DNA of 64,000 nt from Piper betle (taxonomy: Eukaryota; Streptophyta; Magnoliopsida; Piperales; Piperaceae). Below the pieces are notes generated by a model that was not told the origin of the DNA, made no database searches, and saw only the letters and a program-made list of their open reading frames with translations. Below are positions 37,143 to 49,041 of this stretch, one piece after another (position 1 is the stretch's first letter; the number at the start of each line of letters is the position of its first letter). The position numbers were made by a program, and so were the translations under genes. The stretch is taken from the NCBI GenBank assembly GCA_033002965.1, contig JAURVB010002651.1, positions 1-64,000 of the forward strand, given 5' to 3'.

Positions 37143-38364
37143 GTGTACTGGTGTTATATTTTCCACAGAAATGCGGTGGATTCATTGTATTTAAGTTTAA
37201 ATTTTATTTATTATTTTTCCCATGAGTCATGTGAATGGAGCCACGAGGGGCTTATATAATTCAGACTTAAGTACAAATAATTTTATTTTAATTGAATATT
37301 TTAGTCTTTTGCCTGCATGAATATATTATACACCACATAATTGTGATTGTCTTACTTAATACTATGAAAAATGCATGATAAACAATAACACACACAATAA
37401 GGTGGGAGTTAGATGCCGCAGTGCTAAAAACATTGCTATTTGCTTGAACCATAGAATAAGCTTAATTCGATTGGAGCTTACGGTACCTTAACACAATTGT
37501 TTTAAGTATAAAATTTTATCCTTGTGGAATTAATTATGTTTTAATTGTTAAAAATTAACAGTCACGAGTTTAACTAAAGTTAGCTAGATTAATCCATCAG
37601 ACAATTTTGGATGGATGGGATTATGGAAGCATAGTTAAGTGCTGGAACCAAAACAAAAAAAGGGTAGTTATAAAAGAGTAAATTTTTTCAAAAATACTTT
37701 GTCCTGAGATATTCTCTTGATGTCCACATTCCCCTTAAATTTTATCTCTAAAACACCTGAAATTTACTTGTATCCCCTTATTTTCTCCACCTATTATGGT
37801 GGCAAATCCCTCACACATTTAAAATCTAAACAGGGTTTTTGTAATTTTTTATAAGTTCAAATCAGGGAAAAGCAATGTAAAAATCAAATCATATACAATT
37901 TCATACAAGTCCACCAGAACACAGCTATTTCTTCGTAGGATTATATTTCACATAAATAAATTTAGGTAATATCTGAACCACATTATCTATCTAACCTATA
38001 ATATAGAATTCGATAAAATCCTAACCCTAAGAAGGTTAGAAAATTTAAACTTAGTTTAATTAATTAATTTAATTTAATTTAAGAAATCAGTTTTGACCAC
38101 TCCGCCATCCGCTGAAAAAAAAAACAGCCCAAAAATCGCTCCTTTTTCTCCCCTCCTTCAACTCCTCCTCCCTCCCTTGTCTCCCTCCCTCCTCTCGATT
38201 CCACCTCCAATCCACCGTTACCCACCTTCCCCCCGGTCGCCTAATCCCCGTTATTGATCTGAAAGTTGTGATCTTTGTCTTGCTCGGCGGGGTAGAGGCG
38301 GGGGCGGAGATCGCCATTGCCGAAAGTTCTGGTTTTTTGTTTTTGTTGGACGGTGGGGTTGTGA
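37139..38364. other. Intergenic region and IPCS promoter/5' leader
   Basis: No gene recognised up to about 38100. From about 38140 a strongly C/T-rich stretch (pyrimidine patch) precedes a GC-rich leader. No ATG occurs between that patch and the uORF start at 38365. Confidence 0.5.
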
Positions 38365-38403
38365 TGTTGTGGGAAGGAGGTGGTTTCTGCGTGCCAAGAT
38401 GAC
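38365..38403 (+). promoter_or_regulatory. Upstream ORF overlapping the IPCS start codon (ATGA)
   Basis: ATG 38365 opens a 12-codon frame whose TGA (38401-38403) shares bases with the main ATG (38400-38402). It is the only ATG seen in the C/T-rich and GC-rich leader, so scanning ribosomes would meet it first. Termination exactly over the main start suits re-initiation or local backward scanning. Whether the transcript includes it is inferred. Confidence 0.6.
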
Positions 38404-41400
38404 CAACATCGGCCGGGAAGCTTCCAAGGTGAGTTGTTTTGTTTTGTTTTGGTTTTTTTGGGTGTCTGGGCTGTTTTTTCCTCCGATTTTGTGTTTGTGA
38501 TTTGGTTTGCTTTTTTTTTTTTTTGACGGTGGGAAGTTGTGGAAGAGGGTGAAGGCGGAGACGGTGGTTGAGGTCCAGCTTTTGCTTGAGAAATGGAAGC
38601 TTCTCCTGGCAGGATTGGTGTTTCAGGTTTGCTTTGTTTTGTTTCTTTTTGTCATCACGATCAAAGTAATGGTTTTGTTTTGTTCTCTCTTTTGCTCAAA
38701 CTCGAATTGTTGGAGCGATTCTAGATTTTTTTCGGTCCTTGCGATCGCTTTTGTTGGGGTGTCAGAGGGAAAGATTGGTAAAGGGGTGTGCTTGCGCCCC
38801 CCATATGGGGATATAGAGACTTTGCATGCTTGACTCTCTGATCACTTGAGATTTTTGTGATGTGTTTATATAGAATTATGTGGATTTTGTTTTTTTTTAT
38901 TTGGAGTGCAAGATCATACATCATACTTTTTGTCGAAGCGGTTGATTTGTTATCTGTATAATACCTGCAACTTTTTTTGTTGGCTTAATTGGCTTTTGAA
39001 GAAAGCTGGCTTGTTATGTTAAAATTTCAGGTTGTTTACTTTACTAGGAAGTGGGAAGGATTTTCCTGTTTTTTTTCCTTTTTTTGTTCGGGAACATTTT
39101 TTACATGAATGAAAAGGTTACTGTGATTTTTTTGACGTCAAAATTTACTAATTACTGGATGTTCCACTGTAAAAGAATATTCCATATCTTTACTCGTTTG
39201 GTCTCGAGCCATTTTCATTAAAGCAAATGAATGAATCCTCTGTTGTTTTGTAAACTTCTGTCGATTGTTTAATTTTCGTTCAGGTTATAATTTTTAACTC
39301 ATCTTATACTTTTATTAGGTAGACAATGTGCAAATCCTTCATGGAGCTTTTGCATCGTGTTCTGTTTTGAGTTTTTTTCTTTAAATATTTTTTATCCTAA
39401 GCAAATGTACAAACCATTATGACAGTTATTTTTTTAATGTTCTTGCATCTAACTACGATGTTTGACGTGTTCTTTTAATCTAAAATGGTGGGTTTTATTT
39501 TTGCAGTACATTCATGGACTGGCTGCGCGAGGTGTGCACTATTTACATCGACCTGGACCAACACTGCAAGATTTTGGCTTCATGCTCTTGCCTGTGCGTA
39601 TATTTTTCTCTTGTTAGTGCAATTTGCCATTTAATTTCTTCTCTTAAGGCTCATTGTTTTATACAGATTTCTAGTTTTTGGTTTGATTCTATCATTAAGC
39701 AGAATCTTAACTTTAGCTACATAATTAACTCTTAGCATGTGGATTTTTTATTTCCCTCTAATTGTTTTATTTTTATTTTATTAATTCAGGAACTTGGACA
39801 AGAAAGAGCATACATCAGTGAGACCTTGTTCACATGTGTGTTTATTTCATTTGTCTTGGTAAGGATTCTATAATATTCACATTTTATCTTTTATTTGCGG
39901 TTTGATTATTTCTTCTTATGGTATGTGGATAAAGGAGATGCTGAACATTAAGCGGGGGTTATTAGGTTTTAGGGTTCTCAATTTTTGAATAAGTTTTGTA
40001 TATTTGTTCACAATAAACATCAATTTTTATTTCGTTCTAATGTTTTGTTTCCGTTTCTATACAGTGGAGCTTTCATCCTTTTGTTGTTAAAAGCAAGTTC
40101 TACACTGTTCTGTTGTGGCGCAGGGTACTTGCTTTCCTAGTTGTAAGTATTTATGCAAACATGGCAATGGGATTCATGAATAATTCAATTATACATATGC
40201 CATATGATGGACTTATAGAGTATACATATTGAGATGATATCTCTCTAAATATGAGCATTGTAAATGCTGTTCTGTTGGGCCATATGATTTGTAATATGCA
40301 TGTGTTAGTTTTCTTTTTTAATTCACGCTCTGTTGTGTGCCGTGGGCAAAAGTGTTGCTGACGATGAGGAAATATGCTTTACGGCTGTCTGAAAATTACG
40401 CTGTTTCTAAGAGAGAAAGCAATATTGTTTCCATTTACATAAAGGCTGGTTTTAACTTTAATCCAGGCTTCTCAAATTCTTCGAATCATAACATTTTATT
40501 CGACTCAACTTCCTGGACCCAACTATCACTGTCGTGAGGTATGTCTTTCTCTTGCTTGTTGTATGACACTGTGATACATGATATTTCAGTGCTTTGTATG
40601 CGCTTTAAAGAAAACATGCTTGACTGTTATGGTATGGGTTTCTTTTCATATCCAGGGCTCAAAACTTGCTAGATTGCCTCGACCTGATAACGTCTGGGAG
40701 GTTCTTCTGATTAATTGTAAGTGGAACTCTGCCAATGCCTGCTTTGAGGGCGTTGTTTTCATTTCCCCTTATGATTATATTTGTACTGTCCTTGCAGTTC
40801 CACGTGGTGTGATATATGGATGTGGTGATCTGATTTTTTCGTCTCACATGATATTTACACTGGTATTCGTCCTTACATATCAGAAATATGGTAGTCGCAG
40901 GTAATTTTAGCTATTTGGTATATGTACTTAGTCCTGCATCATCATTTATTAATGAATTGGGTGGGTGTGTGTCTCTTCGGGTATCCACTGCTGACGAACT
41001 TCATTTGGAGGCTTTTAATCACCTAGCAAATTTTTTTATTTTGATCTGAAGTGTATTTTGTGGATAGTAATCTGCTGTTAATATTGAACTTTGCATGCAA
41101 CCAGGTTTATTAAGCAGGTTGCGTGGCTAATTGCTGTTGTTCTAAGTCTTTTGATTATTGCTTCAAGAAAGCACTACTCAGTTGATGTTGTAGTGGCATG
41201 GCAAGTATTTTATTTTTCTTTCAAGTTTTGTTTTCTCCGAATGTTTGGATTAGCGGTATGGGTGAATCTGATTTTTGTATGGCTTCATCAGGTACACGGT
41301 GAATCTGGTGGTATTTTTTATTGATAAGAAATTGCCAGGTCTAACTATTTTTGACGGTGTATCTTTCTATTTCTTTTTGAATTGCTAGATTATAATTGTG

Positions 41401-41924
41401 GCATTTACAAGGGCTGTTTGTCAATGCAGAAATGCCTGATCGGAGTAATGGACCTTTATCTCCAACGTTGCCTTTGAGTTCCAAAGACAGAGACAGCAGA
41501 TTGAAAGAAGAAAACATTAAGCTCTTAAATGGCAATTCAGGAGAGACGATTGACCGGGTTGGCACAAAATCTTAGCTCTTAGAACTTTTATCTCAATTAC
41601 GCCTTTTGCTGAGAAAATTTGTTACTTGCTTAGTGATCTGAAAGGGCTTCACTTGGGAGAAGGATACATTAATATAACAGCCAAAGTATAAAATTACAAC
41701 CTGTGGCCTGTTAGACTCCGATTCAAGGATTCGTATCTTTATTTTTAGATGTGGAGATTGTTTTAAGAGTAGCAAAATTTTGTGACTTTGGAATTAATTT
41801 TCTTATCTTTTTCGTGGTTGCTAACTGCTGATATGCATTTCAGAGGCAGAGGCTACCGATTAATGGGAAGCATTCGGAGGATGGGAATACAGTCCATACG
41901 GAGGGGCTGATGAACGGATCATAG
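38400..41924 (+). CDS. IPCS: Inositol phosphorylceramide synthase (phosphatidylinositol:ceramide inositolphosphotransferase), 12 exons
   Basis: Exons: 38400-38429, 38537-38626, 39507-39593, 39790-39858, 40065-40142, 40467-40538, 40656-40716, 40798-40900, 41105-41200, 41292-41338, 41430-41557 and 41844-41924. Together they encode 313 aa, near the usual length. The enzyme moves inositol phosphate from phosphatidylinositol to ceramide in the Golgi, the first step towards plant GIPC sphingolipids. Several hydrophobic membrane segments are visible, such as [19 protein letters not shown] and VLAFLV. The lipid phosphatase-type catalytic triad is H179 (SSHMIFT), H220 and D224 (SRKHYSVD). Other hallmarks are [31 protein letters not shown] and GVIYGCGDL. 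All introns are GT-AG except intron 9, which has a GC donor (GCAAGT at 41201). Every exon joins in frame, so the gene appears functional. Confidence 0.95.
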
Positions 41925-43978
41925 AATTCTTGGATGCACGTTCATGGTGCTACTTCTTTGATAATTGTTTATTTGGATAGTTCCACAAAATGGGCTCTAA
42001 ACTCTTATGTGATCTTGGAAGTGGGAATAGAAAATAGGAAAAAATTTCTCAATTTATTTAAATGTTGTGTTTGCCTCTCTCGCCATTGATTTCCTTCAAA
42101 GCGGCCATGGAAACATCCTACACAATTCTACATAATTTAAGCTAGGAAGCAGATGGGTGTTTTTTGTGAAACGAGTACGTTTCCAGTGTGCGGAGTATGC
42201 GAGGGTGTTATTTTGATAACTATAAAATCCTATTAAGATTGTCGTTGCAACAATCATATGAAGCTTCGTCCAAAACACGAATGTAGTGTTGGGATGGATG
42301 TTGTCTCGGGCTTCAAGTAGAATCAAGAATGGCAGCAGCGTCGTCTTCTCAATTTCTTTGAAGGTGGCCTAGTCTTCTTCGCTTGTTGCGTTAAAACACG
42401 AAATTAGGTTGGAGATTTGTTATGCGAAGTACGCGGTTGATTTGCTTGAATAGAACAATAATTATCAAGTTTGTTGTTTTTTATTTTCAATTCGATCTGT
42501 GGTTGTAGTTTGATGCAAATTGGTCGAGAATTCAACGTTGTAGGGATGATGGGCAACTTGCTTTGAAACAAAAAAGAGGATGGGCGACCTGGAAGGCATT
42601 GAGTATGTCTCCCTCATGGGACACATGTTGGATTCATCCGGCAACAACTCAAGCAACTTTGTGTTTCCATCTTTTTCAAAAAAAAAAACCCATATATTGG
42701 ATCAAGAGAAAAAAATGAAGAAGATAATATTGCTGCCTTATCTTGAAAAGAGAGAAAAAAACTGTCTTGTCCATGTGGAGGGAGCAAGCATTGTTCGTCT
42801 CTGTCGGAACTTTTCGACCAAACAACGACTGGATTTGAATTTGACCAATCCGGCAGGAGAACAAATATTTTGAAATAATATTATATATATAATAAGTATT
42901 TATAAAATTTAAAATAAGAAAAATCATAAATTAAGTAAGACCACCGGATAATAGCTTGTTGAGGTTTTATTAAGAGTGCACATTGATCACTTTCTCAAAC
43001 AAACATTGGTTTTTGTTATTCGCTTATTCGGTTTAATTTTTGGGTCATTTTCATGTTTATTCTTTGAATGTCATGAGAAGTAAAAATTATCAGTGACAGC
43101 AGTACTCATTTTTAAACCTCTTTTTAATTTCTTGGTCTATTGTTCTGAAACGCTGGCCTCTATAGCTTTACAAAGCGGGGACTAGGTATTGCGAGTACAG
43201 TCCCAAGTAATTCCATCATTCATCTTAGTTCCCATCAACATATTCTCCAAGAGTACAAGATATGGCTTAAATTAATTCGATACATTGATGATCATATTTT
43301 GATGAAAACTAGAAGTTTGAAGTAGGATACTTCACCTCTGTGGGCTTTCTGTTATCAAGATTATGCTTCGACTCAAGACTATATTCAATTGTTAGGAGAA
43401 ACGATGTGGACTTCGCAGTTATCTCAATTGCCTCTGTAGATTTACAACGGTTTTCTGAAACCTTATTTTGATGGAATGTCTTTGATGTCTGATATGTTGG
43501 TTAACATGTTTCTTACTTTAATTATACAATTTTCTCAGGAAAATTCTGGTCAAGCGCTCTGCTATGCCTATAGTTTTTTATCACTAGACTTTAATTGCTT
43601 CATGTTTGTTGACTTCTCTTATTCCTGAAGGTGTTGGAGTGGTATAGAAAATTGTGATGTGCTTGTTTGGACTTTTACCCAGGTCTTTGGAATGGAAGGA
43701 GTCATCCAACATGCTGCTAAATAACAAAAGTTATTCTCATATCTGTGTATAAATGATATAGGAGGAGATTGAATGAACTCCTTAACAATACAATAGCAGA
43801 TGCTGTGGTGCATTGGGTGTATACAATATAAATATGTAGTATGTAATAAGAAGAATGGCAAATAATACTCTTCTTCTGTCTCTCAAGGGACGATCAAACA
43901 TGCTTTCGTCCATATAAATAAGTGCTTTTCATCTGATCATGCTTAGCCACTGATCAACAGGGCTTGTTATTTGATTCT
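41925..43978. other. Intergenic region between IPCS and PAR1
   Basis: Includes the IPCS 3' UTR. Short frames near 42580 and 43400 show no recognised domain. Confidence 0.45.
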
Positions 43979-44837
43979 TCAATAAGGGGATGGAGCAGCA
44001 GCGCTGTAAGAAGACGTATAGAGCAGTGGACTGGCATCAGGGCCTTCTGCCGCACCTGAGCTCATTAGCTCTGCCATTGCTCGGCGAGGGTTCAAGCGTT
44101 GAGCCTTGCACATATCAGGCAAGAACACACCTGCAACACATCAAGATAATCAACATTGGTGTTTTGCAGAAACTTGAATGATCAGGGGTCATTGGACTAA
44201 TCATTCTCTACTTGTGTATGAACTCCATAATGCAATGAGAGGATGGAGTACCTTCACCCGCGGCGAGATTGAAGTAGAGGTCGACAATGTTGGGGCAGTT
44301 CTGGTAGCATGAAGGAGAGCAGAGCTTGGCAGTGAACTGGGGCTCCATGAGGGAGTCGGAGGAGATGCCGGCGGCCTTCCTATCGACGCCACAAGCCTCG
44401 ACACAGCCGTCGGTTTCAATGTACTCGGCCATCTTCCCCACCACCACCTCGGAGGTTCTGCACTGATATTCAATCTGGCCGTTGTTGGTCGCAGAGTTCT
44501 CGAGAAGGCACCTATTCCCGGATGATGATATGGAGAAGGAGCACACCTCTGTTGGCAACTCCTCGCATATTATCTCAGCTGCCAAACATAAATTTAGATC
44601 GGTTAGTTTAACCACTCGTCCTAATAGTTTATACCGTTTTAAAAAGTCTATATCATCATATTTTTTATTAATTCTTCTCTCTATCATGCATTTAACATGA
44701 TAAAGAGCACATATATATAATAGTGAAAACAGAACGAGAGAAGAAGGGGTTTATGCCAGTTAGATACCAAAAACTCCATGCAAGGAGACACAGAGGCTGA
44801 GGAGGATGGCAAGCATTGTCTTGGCAGAGGAGGCCAT
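43979..44837 (-). CDS. PAR1 family protein (photoassimilate-responsive), secreted, Cys-rich
   Basis: Minus-strand exons 44837-44768, 44578-44252 and 44130-43979 join in frame to 182 aa, typical for the family. Exon 1 encodes a signal peptide ([20 protein letters not shown]). The mature part carries the PAR1 hallmarks: an [11 protein letters not shown] motif, ECVxACGVDR-like [48 protein letters not shown] and [11 protein letters not shown]. The many conserved Cys suggest a disulphide-bonded extracellular protein. The family was first named from sugar-responsive tobacco transcripts, and its biochemical role is unknown to me. All splice sites are GT-AG and the frame is clean. Confidence 0.93.
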
Positions 44838-44944
44838 GGTAGCTGCAATGGCAAGCTTCTTGGATTGGGATTCCCTCCAAATGGGTGTTCAAGTTTGTTA
44901 TTGGGAAAGGAACACAATGGAGAAGTGTTGTACATTGAGGGCGG

Positions 44945-44951
44945 TTATATA
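44945..44951 (-). promoter_or_regulatory. TATA box of the PAR1 gene
   Basis: The minus strand reads TATATAA about 108 bp upstream of the ATG at 44837, in a sensible place for a short 5' UTR. Confidence 0.55.
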
Positions 44952-47049
44952 GAAGTTTGGAGGAGGCATTCCAGGAAAGAGGAACGACTAAAAGGCTGGC
45001 GTGTCTATTTTCAGAGGCTGTTTCTATATATCAAAGGGACAATTGTATGGTGGTTAGTCCAATTTTGTGGCCGGTGTTGGCTCCTCCTCTTCCCCCAATA
45101 AGGTCACCATTTCTGCCTTATTTTCTTTTCTTGACGCTTCCGTTTGTTAGACCTTAGATTTCACATCTCATGTGCATGGACAGTTTCTGGAAATTCATGT
45201 TACAAAGGTTGAGTTTGGTACGCAGTTTAAGGGGTCTGCACTTTCTATGTGCAAGGCACAACGTTTGCTTGCAAACAGTTGTGAGAATTAACAGTACTAG
45301 ACCTTTGATCTACCATTGCTTGATTGAATCAAAAGTTATAAAGAGTAATTTATAGATGAAGTTGAAGCATGTGTCAAACTACACAGATTTCATGTCTTAG
45401 CTATGATAATATCAATGTGATGGACCATACTTCACCATTGCTCAACATGGTCAAGCATATAAATGAGTATTTCAACATGTCCAACATATTACTCAACATC
45501 AAAACAAGTGTAGCCGAGATTTGGGACGACTAGCAGCGGTTGTCACGCAGGAACCCAATGCAATGGTTGAATACATAATAGTCGGAGTTCAACATAAAAT
45601 TAGGCGGCAGGAGAACATGTCATCGTATGCTTTCTTTGCGCATCGCCATCACGTCGAGGAACTTCTAGTTAGTGTAAATGCAAAAACAGCGGTTGAAAGG
45701 TAGGAAGTCATGCATGGGGGAAGCAACGTCGATCATGAGTGTGCTCAAGGGAATGCCAATTCGGAGGATGAAAAATCAAAGTCTGGAAATTATGTTCTAG
45801 TCGTCCTGTCGCTTGGCTACATCATTTTGATCATATTCCTGCTCGTTAGTAAGCATGTCGCATCGCGGAGAAATTGGAAGTTTGGCAGTCGACTTCATCA
45901 ACGCAAGGTTTAGTGGAAAGATTTTTAAGAAGGCTACGACCGCTAATAAACATTTGGAAGTCCTAAAAAAGACACAATTATATTGTAGTAAGTATCCTTT
46001 AGTTAAAGAGTGCATTAACGTTAATTAAATGGAGCCTAATTAAAAATTCGTTTATGAGGTTGCAGTTTCTAGCAGTTTTCTGTATATGTTTACTTATCAT
46101 TTGAATTTGTGTTACGTATTGAAATACCATTTTACTTTTAAGTTTAAGGTTATACAAAAATATCATTTGAGTTTTCGTTCTTTCTTTTTTTTTCTTTGCT
46201 CGTTGTAGACAAATAAATCATATGGCAGTTTTGCCTTTGGTAAGTTTCAAGTTTGGGTGTTTGGCTCTAATATCAAATTTAATTGGTACTTTTCCTAAAA
46301 ACTTAAACCTATATATTTATTTCATATTTCCTAATTAGTCATTTGCATCAAAGAAATATTTAATTTCACGTCGGTTGTAAATGGGGTTCGCCAATTGTAT
46401 ATAAGGTAATGAGAAAACCTTATTTCATAAACTAGATTTTTGTTTAAAAGAGACCTATAATAATTGTTTTGAGTCCTTTTTGGGTTAACAATGACATCAA
46501 AGTCATGAGTTGTTGCAAAAGGGAGATTATTGAGTTAGTATCACAACACTCAGTGACTTGAATGTACGAGGCAATAAAAAAATTATATTTTCTGAAATAT
46601 GAGTTATTAGCTAGTTTTTTAATTAAGAGACGCGGGTGATGTGGTACTTGCCACGGGTTCTTTTTGGGTCTAAAAGGGCCGACAACATGTATCACCTAAC
46701 TTTAGAAGTCATGTTATACAAAATAATAATCAAATTTACACAAAATAATAGAAGTCCTTCGATGTCTACCAAGTACCACCGGTCTCACTCTTTGTAGCCA
46801 GCACCTTAACAAGTGAACATGTAAATCAAGCTTAGGAGTGCATGCAAGGGTAAAGGGTCCATAAATATGGAGGTTGAATTAAGAACAAAACTTCTCCCCA
46901 TGAACGAAGCATGATAACCAAGCTGTTGAAACATCAAATATGCATGTTAAACCACTCTTCAACATCCACACATAAGAAGCTTTTAATATATAGATAGCCA
47001 AACGAGTATAACTTCTTTCAAACTTTGTTCCAATTGGTTCTATCCATCC
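44952..47049. other. Intergenic region between PAR1 and the FAS1 gene
   Basis: Open frames at 45521-45913 were examined and not recognised. The rest is AT-rich. A weak AATATATAG box at about 46985-46993 lies some 60 bp upstream of the FAS1 ATG. Confidence 0.4.
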
Positions 47050-47739
47050 ATGGATTCTCTTCTCACCTTCTTGCTGCTCTCCACCCTAATCTTATCAACA
47101 CCAACTGCAAGTGAACAGCCAAGAGATGCAGATCTCTCAATTGCCATTAATCAGATGCAGAGGGCCAACTATTTCACCTTTGTGCTGCTGCTCAAGATGG
47201 TGCAAGACCAAGTTCCTCAAAACATCACAATGCTAATGCCCAACGACCGCAATCTTTCGTCGATTTCACTGTCCACAGATGAAATACCAGATTTCATTTC
47301 CCGACATTCGATCCCTTGGCCGTTACTATACGATTATCTGAGCCATTTTCCGACGGGATCGACCATTCCCACACGCAAAACACAGTATGTGTTGAGAGTC
47401 TCCAATGGAGGAAGGCAGAGATTTTACCTCAACAATGTTCGCCTAACAAGTCCTAATATTTGCTCCAGTGGGTCTTCTATCAAATGCCATGGTATTGATG
47501 GTATACTCGAAGCTCAACCTTGCAACCACGGTTGCTCCAGTGGGTCTCCTTCAATGGCACACCCAAGTTTTGCTAGCCCTCCTCCTTCACTTCCAAACCA
47601 TACTAGTCTGGTCACACCTCCTCCTATCACCAATTTCCCAACTGGGTACAAATCTGGGTGTTCTGATCTTGTACATGGAGGAATGCCGGTTGTTTATGCA
47701 TTGATTGTAACATTGATCTTGGCAGGAATTGTGAGCTAG
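47050..47739 (+). CDS. FAS1 (fasciclin-like) domain protein, secreted, probably GPI-anchored
   Basis: A single exon of 229 aa. Residues 1-21 form a signal peptide. One FAS1-like domain follows (about 28-155), with INQMQRANYFTFVLLLKMV, an ITMLMPNDRNL motif (normally TxFAPxDxA), LLYDYLSHFPTGSTIPT and a closing YLNNVRLTSPNIC-type strand ending near GIDGIL. Residues about 170-205 are Pro/Ser-rich with SPPPS and TPPPIT, possible arabinogalactan sites. The C-terminus is a hydrophobic tail (VVYALIVTLILAGIVS) typical of a GPI signal. Such proteins act at the cell surface or wall. The FAS1 motifs are loose, as in the plant single-FAS1 subgroup rather than classic FLAs. Confidence 0.8.
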   Translation: MDSLLTFLLLSTLILSTPTASEQPRDADLSIAINQMQRANYFTFVLLLKMVQDQVPQNITMLMPNDRNLSSISLSTDEIPDFISRHSIPWPLLYDYLSHFPTGSTIPTRKTQYVLRVSNGGRQRFYLNNVRLTSPNICSSGSSIKCHGIDGILEAQPCNHGCSSGSPSMAHPSFASPPPSLPNHTSLVTPPPITNFPTGYKSGCSDLVHGGMPVVYALIVTLILAGIVS

Positions 47740-49041
47740 CTGCAGTCTTAATTTACGGTATTTTTTGTGACCGTATTTTGGCTTTCAATTGATATTTACA
47801 TCTTGCATGTCGATTGCGCCTTCTCATGCAGATCAATTCAACAAATTGAGAGGGTAGGAGTGAAAATGCTAGATTATCTGCTGGTGATGTGTTCAAGTTT
47901 AAAGTTGTAAGTATTGAAAAGTCAATTGCGTGGTTTAGTTGTTTTAGAACGAGTAATGATATCTAATAAATCTATTTGGATTATGCTTGTATTGCCATCG
48001 ATTACCTGGTGGATAAAGGGGGAAAATTCAAGTAATGCACAAAGTATTTCTCTTACAAAATAGAGTCGATTAATTAGCAGGATGATTCATGTTATAGCTA
48101 CAAGAATACGTAATTTGTCGATTAAATTGATCAAGTACTGCTGCGAATTACCTACTATTGAATGACTTACTGGGAAAGCTGTCTGGTGTTGTTGGAGTTT
48201 GTATTTTATGCTTGTGATTATGGATAGAACAATTCCAATATGTTGACTTGTTGTCTCAATATGCTAATCACCTCGGATCACACCAAAAATTGCTCAAATT
48301 CTGTCAGACAAGCTCATCTACTTGATGATATATACAGGTAATAAGACACATAATTCTAGGCAAAATAATTCTACAATGGACGATTGTCGAGTAGACCAAG
48401 GCAAGCTAAAATATGAATCTCCTCTATGGCTGCCATATTATATGTATATCAAAGCAAATATGCTTGATGCTAGACATGGCTTAGGAACTTAACACCATGA
48501 TAACGGATGGACTTCTGAGCTGCTAAGGTCCCCTGCTTCTTCTACACGCTGCTGTAACATCTTTGATGTAAGAAAAACTGCTCTGGAATGGTAAAATGGT
48601 GCCACCAGGTCGATAAGTAACTCATAGATTGATCATTTGGCTATAAAAAAACCCAATTAGGCTCTCTACAATGAATGGACGAATCTATTAAATAAGCAAA
48701 AAAAGAATAGATAAATCATAAAAGAATCGAACAATCGCAGCTGATCACCAAAACTACGACAAAAAATGAGATGTAGAGAAGAATTTGTAGGATGTATACG
48801 ACGTCTTTCTCCTCGTGGTCTTCTAGTTAAGACTACGTATCCAAAACTGTACTTGCCATCAAATTGCCTTGCAAAAAACTTCTGGGATCTGTGTCATCAA
48901 AGGTGTTGAAAACCATCCTTTGAGACTCGACCTTGCAAAGCCGACCAATCTTCCAAGCTAGCGCATGGAGGGTGGGGGTGAATTGTCATCTTCTTCACGT
49001 CACTACCAAATGAGACTTCCGATTGTCATTGTAGAAGCGAT
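47740..49041. other. Intergenic region
   Basis: 3' flanks of the convergent FAS1 and O-fucosyltransferase genes. No further gene recognised. Confidence 0.45.

Noticed and set aside
42580..43861. Small frames between IPCS and PAR1
   Set aside because: Short, without recognised domains or codon patterns. One includes a poly-A tract and looks like intergenic noise.
45521..45913. Two + strand frames, the second with a hydrophobic stretch
   Set aside because: No recognisable domain, no promoter or splice signals that join them, and no supporting context.
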